Part shown: one piece after another, positions 54,548 through 62,700 of the stretch
Layout: every line of letters starts with the position of its first letter
Numbering within the stretch: position 1 is the stretch's first letter
Assembly (NCBI RefSeq): GCF_016862635.1
Contig: NZ_BONI01000033.1
Span: 1 to 64,000 of the forward strand
Length of the DNA: 64,000 nt
From: Catellatospora coxensis
Lineage (GTDB): Bacteria > Actinomycetota > Actinomycetes > Mycobacteriales > Micromonosporaceae
Reading direction: 5' to 3'
The notes under the pieces: generated by a model
Told to the model about the DNA's origin: nothing
Databases searched by the model: none
What the model saw: the letters and a program-made list of their open reading frames with translations, nothing else
Made by a program: the position numbers and the translations under genes

Positions 54548-54794
54548 ACGTGTCCTCAGGTCTGCCGCCGACCGAACCGGGCGCGGATCCGGGGCGACTC
54601 TACCGACCCTTTGTGACCGCTCACAATCCACACCGGACGGCGGGCCCCCACCACACCGCCGAGGCGGCGACGGCCCGGGGGCCTCGGAGATCGGGCCGCC
54701 GCCGGTGGTGCCGCAACCCGCACCGCCGGCGGCGGCCGAGACAATTTCACGAAGACATCTTCGCTTACGGGCGGTTTTGGCTAGTCTGCCGTAC

Positions 54795-56057
54795 ATGAAC
54801 CTATTTGCGCCTTCACGGCAGCGCCTCACTCTCGCGGTGGCCACCGCGGCGCTGGCGATCCCGCTCGTCGCCGCGCCCGGCGTCGCGAAGGCGCACGTCT
54901 CCCCCGGCCGGGCCGCGCCCGCGCACGCCGCCTCCTGGCGCGTCGCGCCCTGCCCGAAGCCCGCCGGGCCGCGGGTGTCCGCGCCGACACGCCCGTCCCC
55001 GCCCTCGGCCGACCCCGTCCTGCGCACCGTCGGCGGCGACGAGCTGGCCACCGCGGGGCTGGCCGTGCCCGCTTCCGCCGCCGCGCCGCCCGCGGTCACC
55101 GCCACCTCCTGGCTGGTCGCCGACCTCGACAGCGGCGCGGTGCTCGGCGCGTGCGGCGCCCACGAGTACGCCACCCCGGCCAGCGTGCAGAAGCTGCTGC
55201 TCGCGGCGACCATGATCGCGCGGCTCGACCCGAAACGCGTCGTCACCATCACCCGCGAGGACGTCGACATCGAGCCGGGCAGCTCCTCGGCGGGGCTGAT
55301 CGAGGGCGGCCGGTACACGGTGGAGACGCTGTGGCTGGGGCTGCTGCTCGCCTCCGGCAACGACGCCGCGAACGTGCTGGCCCGCCTGGGCGCCGGCTCC
55401 GCCGAGGCCGGGGTCCGCGAGATGAACGAGCTGGCCGCGAAGCTCGGCGCGTTCCAGACGCACGCGGTCACCCCGTCCGGCCTGGACGCGCCCGGCCAGT
55501 TCACCAGCGCCTACGACCTCGCCCTGATCATGCGGGCGTGCCTGGCCGAGCCGCTGTTCCGCAAGTACGCCCTCACCCGGTACACGCAGATCCCCGACCA
55601 GGGCAAGCACCACAAGGGCTTCCAGATCCAGAACCAGAACCTGCTGATCGACAACTACCCGGGCGCGCTCGGCGGCAAGACCGGCTACACCGACCTGGCC
55701 CGGCACACCTATGTCGGCGCGGCCGAGCGCAACGGGCGGCGGCTGGTCGTCAGCGTGCTCGGCGCCGAATACGTGCCGCTGCGCGGCTGGGAACAGGGCG
55801 CGGCGCTGCTCGACTGGGGCTTCGCCCAGCCCGCCGACGCCTCGGTCGGGCGGCTGGTCGACGGGGGCGCGGCTGCGGCGAACCCGTCGGCGGCGGCCCA
55901 GGCCGCCGACACCCCGGGCACCGGCACGAACGCCCTCGCGGGCGAGGGCGGCACGGGCACGCCGCCGCTGCTCGCGTTCGGCGCGGTGATCGCGGCGGCC
56001 GGGCTGGTGCTCTCGGCGGCCGCCCGGCGACGGCGCGGCAACCATACGCGGCGCTGA
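54795..56057 (+). CDS. D-alanyl-D-alanine carboxypeptidase (PBP5/DacC-like)
   Basis: A 420-residue exported S11 peptidase that trims the terminal D-Ala of peptidoglycan peptides. A signal peptide (1-33) is followed by the catalytic motifs SxxK (Ser130-Lys133, ATPASVQKLL), SxN (187-189, LASGNDAAN) and KTG (295-297, GGKTGYTD). A C-terminal helix (about 393-412) with Arg-rich end anchors it to the membrane. ATG 54795 is the start of the signal sequence. No operon partner. Confidence 0.93.
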   Translation: MNLFAPSRQRLTLAVATAALAIPLVAAPGVAKAHVSPGRAAPAHAASWRVAPCPKPAGPRVSAPTRPSPPSADPVLRTVGGDELATAGLAVPASAAAPPAVTATSWLVADLDSGAVLGACGAHEYATPASVQKLLLAATMIARLDPKRVVTITREDVDIEPGSSSAGLIEGGRYTVETLWLGLLLASGNDAANVLARLGAGSAEAGVREMNELAAKLGAFQTHAVTPSGLDAPGQFTSAYDLALIMRACLAEPLFRKYALTRYTQIPDQGKHHKGFQIQNQNLLIDNYPGALGGKTGYTDLARHTYVGAAERNGRRLVVSVLGAEYVPLRGWEQGAALLDWGFAQPADASVGRLVDGGAAAANPSAAAQAADTPGTGTNALAGEGGTGTPPLLAFGAVIAAAGLVLSAAARRRRGNHTRR

Positions 56058-56128
56058 CCGGTCGGCCGACACCGAAGCGCGATCCGCGGCACCGGGCCGG
56101 TGAGGGCCCGGTGGCCGCGGATCGTCGT

Positions 56129-56803
56129 TCAGCGGCGCCCGGCCGACCGCGCCGGGGGCGTGATCCGCACCCGCTGCACGGGGCGGCTCTCGATGTCGCC
56201 CAGCTGGCCGCAGATCGTCGAGCGCAGCTCGTCGTAGCCGGCGAACGAGTAGTCCTGGAACAGCGTGTAACCGGCCCACATCAGGTTCGCGCACACCTGC
56301 GGCGGCACCTTGCCCGTCGCCGCGCCCATGCCGACCAGCGCGATCGAGGTGATGCTGCCGGGCTCGCGCTCATTCTGCAGGTGCACGGCCTGGAACGCGG
56401 CCGCGCACGCCAGCGCCACGTTGAGCGTCTCGCGCACGTTCTCCGCCGACTGGTTCATCGTCGGCGTCGAGATCAGGAACTTCGGGTTGGCCGCGCCCGA
56501 CGGCACGCACACCGCGCTGCCGATCGGCAGCGACCCGCCGAACCCGTCCCGGATCGCCCGCTGCACCCGCAACTGGATGCCCGCGCCCAGGTGCCGCTTG
56601 ATGACCGCGTCCACGCCGCCGTTCATGTCGCCCAGCGAGTTGGTCGGGCTGACCCACGCGTCGACACGCCGGTCGATGATCGACCCGCGTGAGATCTCGA
56701 CCTCGGGGGTGTCGGCGAACGCCGACTGCCACGCCTGCACCACCTTCGTGTTGACGTCACTCAGCACTACCTTGAGCTGGGGCTTCATCTCGCTGACAGT
56801 CAT
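56129..56803 (-). CDS. Macrodomain protein (ADP-ribose-binding or hydrolase)
   Basis: A 224-residue macrodomain. EISRGSIIDRRVDAWVSPTN holds the first ADP-ribose strand (with N55), LGDMNGGVDAVIKRHLG the catalytic-type loop (GGVD), and VGMGAATGKVPPQVCANLMW the second phosphate loop (158-164). Macrodomains remove or read ADP-ribose. It is divergent from the UDG-ART gene across 226 bp, which strongly suggests that it reverses or guards against the partner's modification. Also possible is housekeeping ADP-ribose turnover. ATG 56803. Confidence 0.88.
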   Translation of the reverse strand: MTVSEMKPQLKVVLSDVNTKVVQAWQSAFADTPEVEISRGSIIDRRVDAWVSPTNSLGDMNGGVDAVIKRHLGAGIQLRVQRAIRDGFGGSLPIGSAVCVPSGAANPKFLISTPTMNQSAENVRETLNVALACAAAFQAVHLQNEREPGSITSIALVGMGAATGKVPPQVCANLMWAGYTLFQDYSFAGYDELRSTICGQLGDIESRPVQRVRITPPARSAGRR

Positions 56804-57029
56804 GGTTCGCTCCGGTCACGGGGAAGGGGGTGGGTCCAGCGGCTCGAAAGATAGCGGGCCGCACCGACGAAATCCCGGCGGCCGGGTCGTGATCGAACGG
56901 ACGTCCGCGAGTTGTCGTGGCCCGGTGTTAGCGTCCGGTCCGCCTGGCGCGGCTGATCTTCGGGTCGCCGCGCGCGGAGCCCAAGCCGATCACCGTGCCA
57001 GCCGGCACGGCCGCCCCCGGGAGCACACC

Positions 57030-58640
57030 ATGAGCGACAACGCCGCGCCGACGCCGGCCGGGCAGGACGACCCGCTCGGCCTCGCCGAACTGTTCAACGG
57101 CGGCGGCGAGCCGTGGCTGCCGCTGCTCAAGCCGGTCATCGAGGCGCAGCCCGGCGCGGCCACCTTCATCGGCCCGGGTCGCGGCCCGCAGGTCGTGCCC
57201 GTCCGCGAGCTGACCTTCCAGGCGCTCAAGCCGAACCCGCCGCACAAGTGGAAGGTCGTCGTCTTCGGGCAGAACCCGTACCCCCGGCCGGAGAGCGCGA
57301 CCGGCATCGCCATGTTCGACAACACCTTCCACGACTGGAACGACAGCCAGTTCGGCAAGGTCATCACGATCCGCTGCATCATCAAGGCGGCGGCGATGTG
57401 GAAGCACGGCATCCCGAAGAAGACGCCGATCGCCGACATCCGCAAGCTGCTGCGCCAGCACGACACCGTGCAGCCGCCGGAGTGGTTCCAGGCGATGCTG
57501 ACCCAGGGTGTGCTGCTGCTCAACGCGTCGCTGACGGCCAGCGGCGACGGCGCGATGGGCGTCGACCAGCACACCGCGTTCTGGCGGCCGGTGGTCGAGA
57601 AGCTCGTCGAGGAGATCCTGCGGTCCAAGCAGCACGCCGACGAGCAGGACCGCGGCGTCGTGTTCGCGTGGTGGGGCGCGCACGCCCGCGGCCTGAAGAA
57701 CCTGGTGGTACGGCTGCAGAAGAAGTATCCGGAGGTCGAGGTCCGGCACATCGACCACCCCAACCCGGCGGCGCAGGGCGACATCTTCTGCGACGGCGAG
57801 CACTTCGCCACGGTCAACGAGGCACTGCGGGAACTCGGCGCCGACGAGGTCGACTGGCTGCCGAGCAAGGGCTGGAACACCGGCGCCGGCCAGGGCGCCG
57901 ACGCGGACACCGCCGACCGGATGGGTGCGTTCATCGCGTCCACCATGGAGCTGCACAAGCTCTACCTGGAGCGACTCGCCAGCGTCAAGGACGAGGGCCT
58001 GGCGCTGCCCGCGATCACCGGCGTCTTCGACACCCCGCTGATGGACTTCCGCGAAGCCGTCGCCCCGGCCGCCAAACTGCTGTCCGGGCTCGACTGGTAT
58101 GTGGAGAGCTCGCACGACTTCGGCCGCAGGCAGGCCGAGCAGGCAACCGGCGGGCTGACCGCCGACGAGGTCGCGGCGCTGTACCTGTACACGTGCGAGT
58201 CGGCGTTCTACCGCCAGATCAACGCCACGCTGCGCCACCCCGACCGCACCCGGATCACGCCGTACCTGCCGTACCTGCGGCTGCTGTTCTCGGCCGTGTC
58301 GCGGCTGCCCGCGCGCACCGAGCCGCTGTGGCGCGGGGTGGCGCTGGACCTGCGGGCGCAGTACCCGGTGGGCCAGACGGTGACCTGGTGGGGTGTGTCG
58401 TCGTGCACCTCGAAGCTCGGGGTGGCGCGGGCGTTCCTCGGCAGCCGGGGCAAGCGGACCATCTTCGAGGTGACGCCGGCGCGGGCGGTGGGCATCCGCA
58501 GCTTCTCGGCGTTCACCGGCGAGGAGGAGTTCATCCTCGCGCCCGGCACGCAGCTCACGGTGACCGACGTGCAGACCGAGCGCGGCGGCTTGTGCACGGT
58601 GCGGCTGACCGAGCTGGCCGAGCAGCGCATGGTCGCCTGA
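57030..58640 (+). CDS. Uracil-DNA-glycosylase-like domain fused to an ADP-ribosyltransferase domain
   Basis: A 536-residue two-domain protein. Residues about 70-280 follow family-1 UDG order: VVVFGQNPYP (80-85, motif GQDPYH with Asn82 for the catalytic Asp), VLLLNASLTA (161-170), VFAWWGAHAR (211-220) and HPNPAAQGD (243-251, HPSP-like). Residues about 370-525 are an R-S-E ADP-ribosyltransferase: LWRGV (Arg435), VSSCTS (456-461) and GEEEF with ExE at 498-500. ATG 57030 follows GGGAG. With the divergent macrodomain it looks like a writer-eraser pair. Biological role unknown. Confidence 0.82.
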   Translation: MSDNAAPTPAGQDDPLGLAELFNGGGEPWLPLLKPVIEAQPGAATFIGPGRGPQVVPVRELTFQALKPNPPHKWKVVVFGQNPYPRPESATGIAMFDNTFHDWNDSQFGKVITIRCIIKAAAMWKHGIPKKTPIADIRKLLRQHDTVQPPEWFQAMLTQGVLLLNASLTASGDGAMGVDQHTAFWRPVVEKLVEEILRSKQHADEQDRGVVFAWWGAHARGLKNLVVRLQKKYPEVEVRHIDHPNPAAQGDIFCDGEHFATVNEALRELGADEVDWLPSKGWNTGAGQGADADTADRMGAFIASTMELHKLYLERLASVKDEGLALPAITGVFDTPLMDFREAVAPAAKLLSGLDWYVESSHDFGRRQAEQATGGLTADEVAALYLYTCESAFYRQINATLRHPDRTRITPYLPYLRLLFSAVSRLPARTEPLWRGVALDLRAQYPVGQTVTWWGVSSCTSKLGVARAFLGSRGKRTIFEVTPARAVGIRSFSAFTGEEEFILAPGTQLTVTDVQTERGGLCTVRLTELAEQRMVA

Positions 58641-58656
58641 TCGACCGGGACGGCCC

Positions 58657-58682
58657 GCCCGCCCGCCGCCGCGCGGGCGGGC
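58657..58682 (+). terminator. GC-rich terminator hairpin after the UDG-ART gene
   Basis: GCCCGCCCGC (58657-58666) pairs perfectly with GCGGGCGGGC (58673-58682) over a 6-base loop, 16 bp after the stop codon. There is no T tract, as is common in this group. Confidence 0.6.
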
Positions 58683-59066
58683 GCGCCGTGGCTGTCAGCA
58701 GCCCGCGCCGGACCTAATTGGACTGTGGATCACGGCCTGACCGGAAGCGTGCGGGCGACGAAGGCGTCCCGGTGCGCGGGCTGTACCCCCGGGCACCGGG
58801 ACGGGTCAGGGAAGCCGGTGAAGGCATCGAGCATCAGTCGGCGAAGTGGCGTGGTGCACCGCGTGCGTCACGAGCCGGGCCGGGGGAAGGCGCAGGCGAT
58901 CCTCGCGTCCCGCGACCGACACTCCGGTGCCGAGGTGGACCTCGGACGCCGTGGCCCTTCGCCCGATGTCATCGCGGAACGGCCCTGTGCCTGCCCGAGC
59001 CGTGGAAACGCTCCCGCCCACTGCAGCCTCATATTAAGCCAGGTCTATCGACGTGGCAATGGGCGC
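58683..59066. other. 384-bp gap without a gene
   Basis: No supported gene. Several open frames cross it on the plus strand, but their composition is not codon-like and none has a ribosome site or recognised segment. No strong palindrome was seen. Confidence 0.5.
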
Positions 59067-59516
59067 TCAGGCGGCGGCGGGCTGGCGGGACAGCGCCGCG
59101 GTGAGCGAGCCCAGCAATGCGGCGAGCTGGTCGCGTTCGGCCTCGGGCATGGCCAGTTCGCCGACGCTCCCCCGCACCTGGGCCGCGATGCGGTCGTGCA
59201 GCTGGCGGCCGCGCGGGCTGAGGTAGGCGCGGATGCGGCGGCGGTCGAGCGGATCGACCCGGCGGTACACCAGGCTGTGCTCGACGAGCTGGTCGACGAC
59301 CTTCGTCAGGGTGCCGGGCGGCAGGAACGCGCCGTCGGCGACCTCGGTCATCGGCCGCCCGCCCTCCGCGGCCAGCAGCGTCAGCACCCGCCACGCCTCA
59401 GGCGAGCACTGCTCGGCACGCAGGATCGCCGACAGCCGCCGCTGCAGCAACCGCTCAGCCTGGGTGAGCAGGTGCAGCAGATCGGGAGTCGGACCGTGGG
59501 GCGCTGGGGCGGACAA
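59067..59516 (-). CDS. MarR-family transcriptional regulator
   Basis: A 149-residue winged-helix repressor. LLAAEGGRPMTEVADGAFLP and TLTKVVDQLVEHSLVYRRVD form the helix-turn-helix, with the wing at PLDRRRIRAYLSPRG. TTG 59516 has GAGGAGGG upstream; no ATG lies near the family start. It is divergent from the AmiC-like gene at 59588, so it is likely to control it or respond to the same ligand. Confidence 0.88.
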   Translation of the reverse strand: MSAPAPHGPTPDLLHLLTQAERLLQRRLSAILRAEQCSPEAWRVLTLLAAEGGRPMTEVADGAFLPPGTLTKVVDQLVEHSLVYRRVDPLDRRRIRAYLSPRGRQLHDRIAAQVRGSVGELAMPEAERDQLAALLGSLTAALSRQPAAA

Positions 59517-59587
59517 AGTCCCTCCTCGACCGGTGGACGTGACTCATGCTACAGAATGGCTTCGAGTGCGGGAACCGTCTGGAGATC

Positions 59588-60733
59588 ATGCGCGGGTCAC
59601 GGGAACATGTGCCCATGCCCGTACCGCCGCAGCGGTTACCCGGCCTGGTCGTCCCCGGACTGCCCGGCCGGAACGCGGGCACCCTCGGGCAGACGGTGCA
59701 CGTGGCACTGGTGTTCCCGATGCAGGGCCCGGCCGGGATCTTCGGCCCGACCTGCGAGCTGTGCGCGCAGCTTGCCGTCGAGGAGGTCAACCGCAATGGC
59801 GGGGTGCTGGGGCGGGAACTGAGCCTGGTGCCGGTGGACGGCGGGGCCGCCCCGGAGCGGGTCGCCGCGGAGGTCGACGCGCTGGTGTCGCTCGGCGCGG
59901 TGCACGGGGTGACCGGCTGGCACATCTCCTCGGTGCGCCAGGCCCTCGCGCCCCGCATCGCGCACCGCGTGCCGTATGTCTACACGGCCCTGTACGAGGG
60001 CGGCGAGCGCACCGAAGGCGTCTACCTGACCAGCGAGACCCCCGACGAGCAGCTGCTGCCCGCGATGCGGCTGCTGGGCGGGGAGCACCGGGTGAGACGC
60101 TGGTTCGTCGTCGGCAACGACTACGTGTGGCCGCGCCGGACCGCGGCGGCCGCCCACCGGTACGCGGTGGAGTCCGGCACGCAGGTGTGCGGGCAGGCGT
60201 TCCTGCCGCTGGGCGTGCACGGCTTCGCCGACGTGCTGCGCCGCATCGAGCGCAGCGCCGCCGACGCGGTGCTGATGCTGCTGGTCGGCAACGACGCGGT
60301 GCGCTTCAACCGGGCCTTCGCCGCGTCCGGGCTGGACCAGCGCTGCCTGCGGCTGAGCACGCTGATGGACGAGAACATGCTGATGGCCAGCGGCGCGCAC
60401 GCCACGCGTGGCCTGTTCAGCACCGCGGGCTTCTTCGCGACGCTGGTGACCCCGGAGAACCTGGACTTCCACGGCCAGTACGCGCGCCGCTTCGGCGTCG
60501 AGGCGCCGCAGCCGGGCAGCCTGGGCGAGTCCTGCTACGAGGGTGTGCTGCTGCTGGCCGCGCTGATCAACCGGGCGGGCTCGCTGGACGTGCGGGCCAT
60601 CGGGTCGGGCGCGGACACGGTCACCTACGAGGGGCCGCGTGGGGCGATCGCGATGCGCCGCCGGCACGCCCGGCAGCGCATCTACCTAGCCGAGGCCGAC
60701 CGGCTCGACTTCAACGTGCTCACCCAGCTGTGA
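59588..60733 (+). CDS. AmiC/UrtA-like ligand-binding protein without a signal peptide
   Basis: A 381-residue type I solute-binding-fold protein. HVALVFPMQGPAGIFGPTCE, FVVGNDYVWPRRTAAAAHRY and GSLGESCYEGVLLLAAL match the AmiC/UrtA/FmdD group that senses amides and urea. There is no signal peptide or lipobox, so it stays in the cytosol like AmiC, which regulates AmiR. Possible starts are ATG 59588 (GGAG 4 bp upstream, used here) and ATG 59615. No AmiR-type antiterminator is adjacent. The 3' end overlaps the convergent methyltransferase by 14 bp. Confidence 0.8.
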   Translation: MRGSREHVPMPVPPQRLPGLVVPGLPGRNAGTLGQTVHVALVFPMQGPAGIFGPTCELCAQLAVEEVNRNGGVLGRELSLVPVDGGAAPERVAAEVDALVSLGAVHGVTGWHISSVRQALAPRIAHRVPYVYTALYEGGERTEGVYLTSETPDEQLLPAMRLLGGEHRVRRWFVVGNDYVWPRRTAAAAHRYAVESGTQVCGQAFLPLGVHGFADVLRRIERSAADAVLMLLVGNDAVRFNRAFAASGLDQRCLRLSTLMDENMLMASGAHATRGLFSTAGFFATLVTPENLDFHGQYARRFGVEAPQPGSLGESCYEGVLLLAALINRAGSLDVRAIGSGADTVTYEGPRGAIAMRRRHARQRIYLAEADRLDFNVLTQL

Positions 60734-61517
60734 CCGGCACGCTCGCGATCACGTGGAACAGCCGCGCGGTCAGCGGGAACGGCATGCGGTCCGACAGCGC
60801 GATCTCCAGGCGCTCCAGCTCGGCGAAGAACGACGCGTCGTACTTGCGCTCGTCGTCGGGGATGTAGTCGCACACCGAGCGGATGCCGTAGTGGCCGAGC
60901 ACGCCCGCGCCGATGCGGCGCAGCGCGGTGCACACCTCGTCGGCGGTACGCGGGTAGACCGGGGTGTTGAACGTGTGGGTGAACCGCTCGGCGGCGTCGA
61001 TGGACTCGTACGCCGCGGTCAGGTCCATGTCGCGGATGGCCGCGCGCAGCGGCTCGGAGTGCGCGTTGCCCGCGATGACGCTGAGCAGGCCGCCCTCGCG
61101 CAGCGGGGCCAGCACCGTCGACAGCGTCGACTCGACGTCGGCCACGTACGGCAGCAGGTTGTGGCACAGCACCAGGTCGTAGGCCTGCTGCTCGACCACG
61201 TCGCCGAGCTTGGCGACGTCGGACTCGATGACGGTGACCCGGTGCGCCACGCCGGTGGACTCGGCCAGCGAGCGTGCCGAGACCAGCATCTGGGGCGAGT
61301 AGTCCACCAGGGTGACCTGGTGCCCGGCGACGGCGTAGCGGACCGCCTCGACGCCGTTGCCGCCGGCCACGTCGAGGATGTGCAGCCGGCGTCCGTCGAG
61401 GTGGCGGGCGATGTTGTGCTCGGCGAGGGTGTAGCGCAACCGGCCCCAGGGCGCGTCCTGCCACTGCCGCCAGGCGGACACCTTGTCGTCGAACACGTCA
61501 CGGGTCACGTTGCTCAT
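60720..61517 (-). CDS. Class I SAM-dependent methyltransferase (SmtA/CmoM-like)
   Basis: A 265-residue methyltransferase with motif I ILDVAGGNGVEAVRYA, the acidic loop in LVDYSPQMLVSAR, motif post-I and YDLVLCHNLLPYV (motif IV). The overall length and C-terminal half fit the SmtA/CmoM group. The substrate cannot be named from sequence. ATG 61517. It is convergent and overlapping with the AmiC-like gene. Confidence 0.82.
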   Translation of the reverse strand: MSNVTRDVFDDKVSAWRQWQDAPWGRLRYTLAEHNIARHLDGRRLHILDVAGGNGVEAVRYAVAGHQVTLVDYSPQMLVSARSLAESTGVAHRVTVIESDVAKLGDVVEQQAYDLVLCHNLLPYVADVESTLSTVLAPLREGGLLSVIAGNAHSEPLRAAIRDMDLTAAYESIDAAERFTHTFNTPVYPRTADEVCTALRRIGAGVLGHYGIRSVCDYIPDDERKYDASFFAELERLEIALSDRMPFPLTARLFHVIASVPVTAG

Positions 61518-61726
61518 GGGTTCGACCGTAACGGTTGTTCAGTCGCCGGGCACCCCGGAACACGCGAATACTCCGTACGACGTCAGAAGCGGTTTTCGGG
61601 GGCGATGCGGGCGGGTGGGGCGTTTCCGCGGGGCGGGCCGGTGAAGCCGCAGGCACGGCCGCGACGGAACCGTCCGGTCACGACGGTGCGAGACTGAGGA
61701 CCGCGATTTCGCTAAAGGAGAAGACC

Positions 61727-62467
61727 ATGACGACGGAGCCGCAGGCCCCGAGCACCGCCCGGATGATCGACTACTGGCTCGGCGGGAACCGGCATCACCC
61801 GATCGACGTCGCCGCCGCGCAGGCCTTCGAGGGCGCGTACGGGCCGTGTGCGGAGATCTTCCGCTCGCTGCGGGCGTTCTCCGGCCGCGCGGCGCGGCAA
61901 CTGGCCGCCGAGGGCGTGGACCAGTTCCTCGTCTTCGGCGCGGGCATCCCCGCCCAGGGCAACGTGCACGAGACCGTGCCGGACGCGCGGGTCCTCTACA
62001 CCGACGTGGACCCGGAGATCGTCGCGGCCGGGCGCGAGCTGCTGGCCGGGCGTCCGGGCGTGGACTACGTGCTCGGTGACGCCGCGAATCCGCGCGGCAT
62101 CGACCCCGCCGCGCTCGACCGGGCGCTGCCCGACCACGCCACCCGCCCCGTAGGGTTGATCTTCCTGGGCCTGGCGGCGTTCCTCGACGACGCGACCCTC
62201 GCCCGCGCCCTGGACGAGATGTACGACCTGGTCCCGGCGGGCAGCCGGCTCGCGTTCGACTTCGACGCGATGGAGCTGTCGGCCTATCCCGAGGCGCTGG
62301 CGATGATGGGCCCCGGCTTCCACATGCGCGAGCCCGCCGACTTCGGCAAGCTGCTCGGCCGCTGGCAGCTCACCGCCGACGGCATCGTCCCCGTCGCCGA
62401 CTGGCGCCCCGACGGCACCCCCGAGCAGGTCCCCGACGCCTTCTGGGGCGGCATCGCCATCAAGTGA
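61727..62467 (+). CDS. SAM-dependent methyltransferase (DUF574/Methyltransf_19)
   Basis: A 246-residue member of the actinobacterial DUF574 family. PSTARMIDYWLGGNRHHPID is the diagnostic N-terminus, with FLVFGAGIPAQGNVHE and VLYTDVDPEIVAAGRELL as the SAM-binding core. Members of this large family are mostly uncharacterised. ATG 61727 has AAAGGAG 6 bp upstream. A strong hairpin follows at 62475. Confidence 0.88.
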   Translation: MTTEPQAPSTARMIDYWLGGNRHHPIDVAAAQAFEGAYGPCAEIFRSLRAFSGRAARQLAAEGVDQFLVFGAGIPAQGNVHETVPDARVLYTDVDPEIVAAGRELLAGRPGVDYVLGDAANPRGIDPAALDRALPDHATRPVGLIFLGLAAFLDDATLARALDEMYDLVPAGSRLAFDFDAMELSAYPEALAMMGPGFHMREPADFGKLLGRWQLTADGIVPVADWRPDGTPEQVPDAFWGGIAIK

Positions 62468-62474
62468 CCCGCCA

Positions 62475-62507
62475 CCGGGCCGCCGGGCGACCCGCCCGGC
62501 GGCCCGG
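62475..62507 (+). terminator. Strong 14-bp-arm terminator hairpin
   Basis: CCGGGCCGCCGGGC (62475-62488) pairs perfectly with GCCCGGCGGCCCGG (62494-62507) over a 5-base loop, 8 bp after the methyltransferase stop. No T tract follows. Confidence 0.7.
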
Positions 62508-62521
62508 CGCGGCGCGGCCAT

Positions 62522-62596
62522 GATCGCTCGACTTGTCTGGCACATGGGCGTATGCGGGCTCAAGATACGCACGGTTGCCTGGCAAGTCGAGCGATC
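62522..62596. repeat. 75-bp palindromic repeat, copy B
   Basis: Same length and layout as the copy at 19991-20065, bounded by GATC and with arms containing TCGACTTG, GGCAC and GCGTAT. By hand 59 of 75 bases match. It lies between the terminator at 62475 and a promoter at 62612, mirroring the position of copy A. Confidence 0.85.
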
Positions 62597-62611
62597 ACGA
62601 AGCGGCGCGGC

Positions 62612-62640
62612 TTGACAGCGGTCGATGGGCGCATGATCCT
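62612..62640 (+). promoter_or_regulatory. Putative promoter of the FAD oxidoreductase gene
   Basis: TTGACA (62612-62617), a 17-bp spacer and GATCCT (62635-62640), followed by about 60 bp to the ATG at 62701. The layout matches the promoter after copy A of the 75-bp repeat. Confidence 0.45.
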
Positions 62641-62700
62641 GAGTGCCGGGTGCGGCGGCGCGCTCCCCTGACCGATCGTCGGCCGATCAGGAGCGTTCTC

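Noticed and set aside
56129-58640. Canonical DarT-DarG toxin-antitoxin pair
   Set aside because: The transferase is of the R-S-E type with a UDG-like domain, not DarT-like, and the macrodomain protein is divergent and lacks the DarG C-terminal domain.
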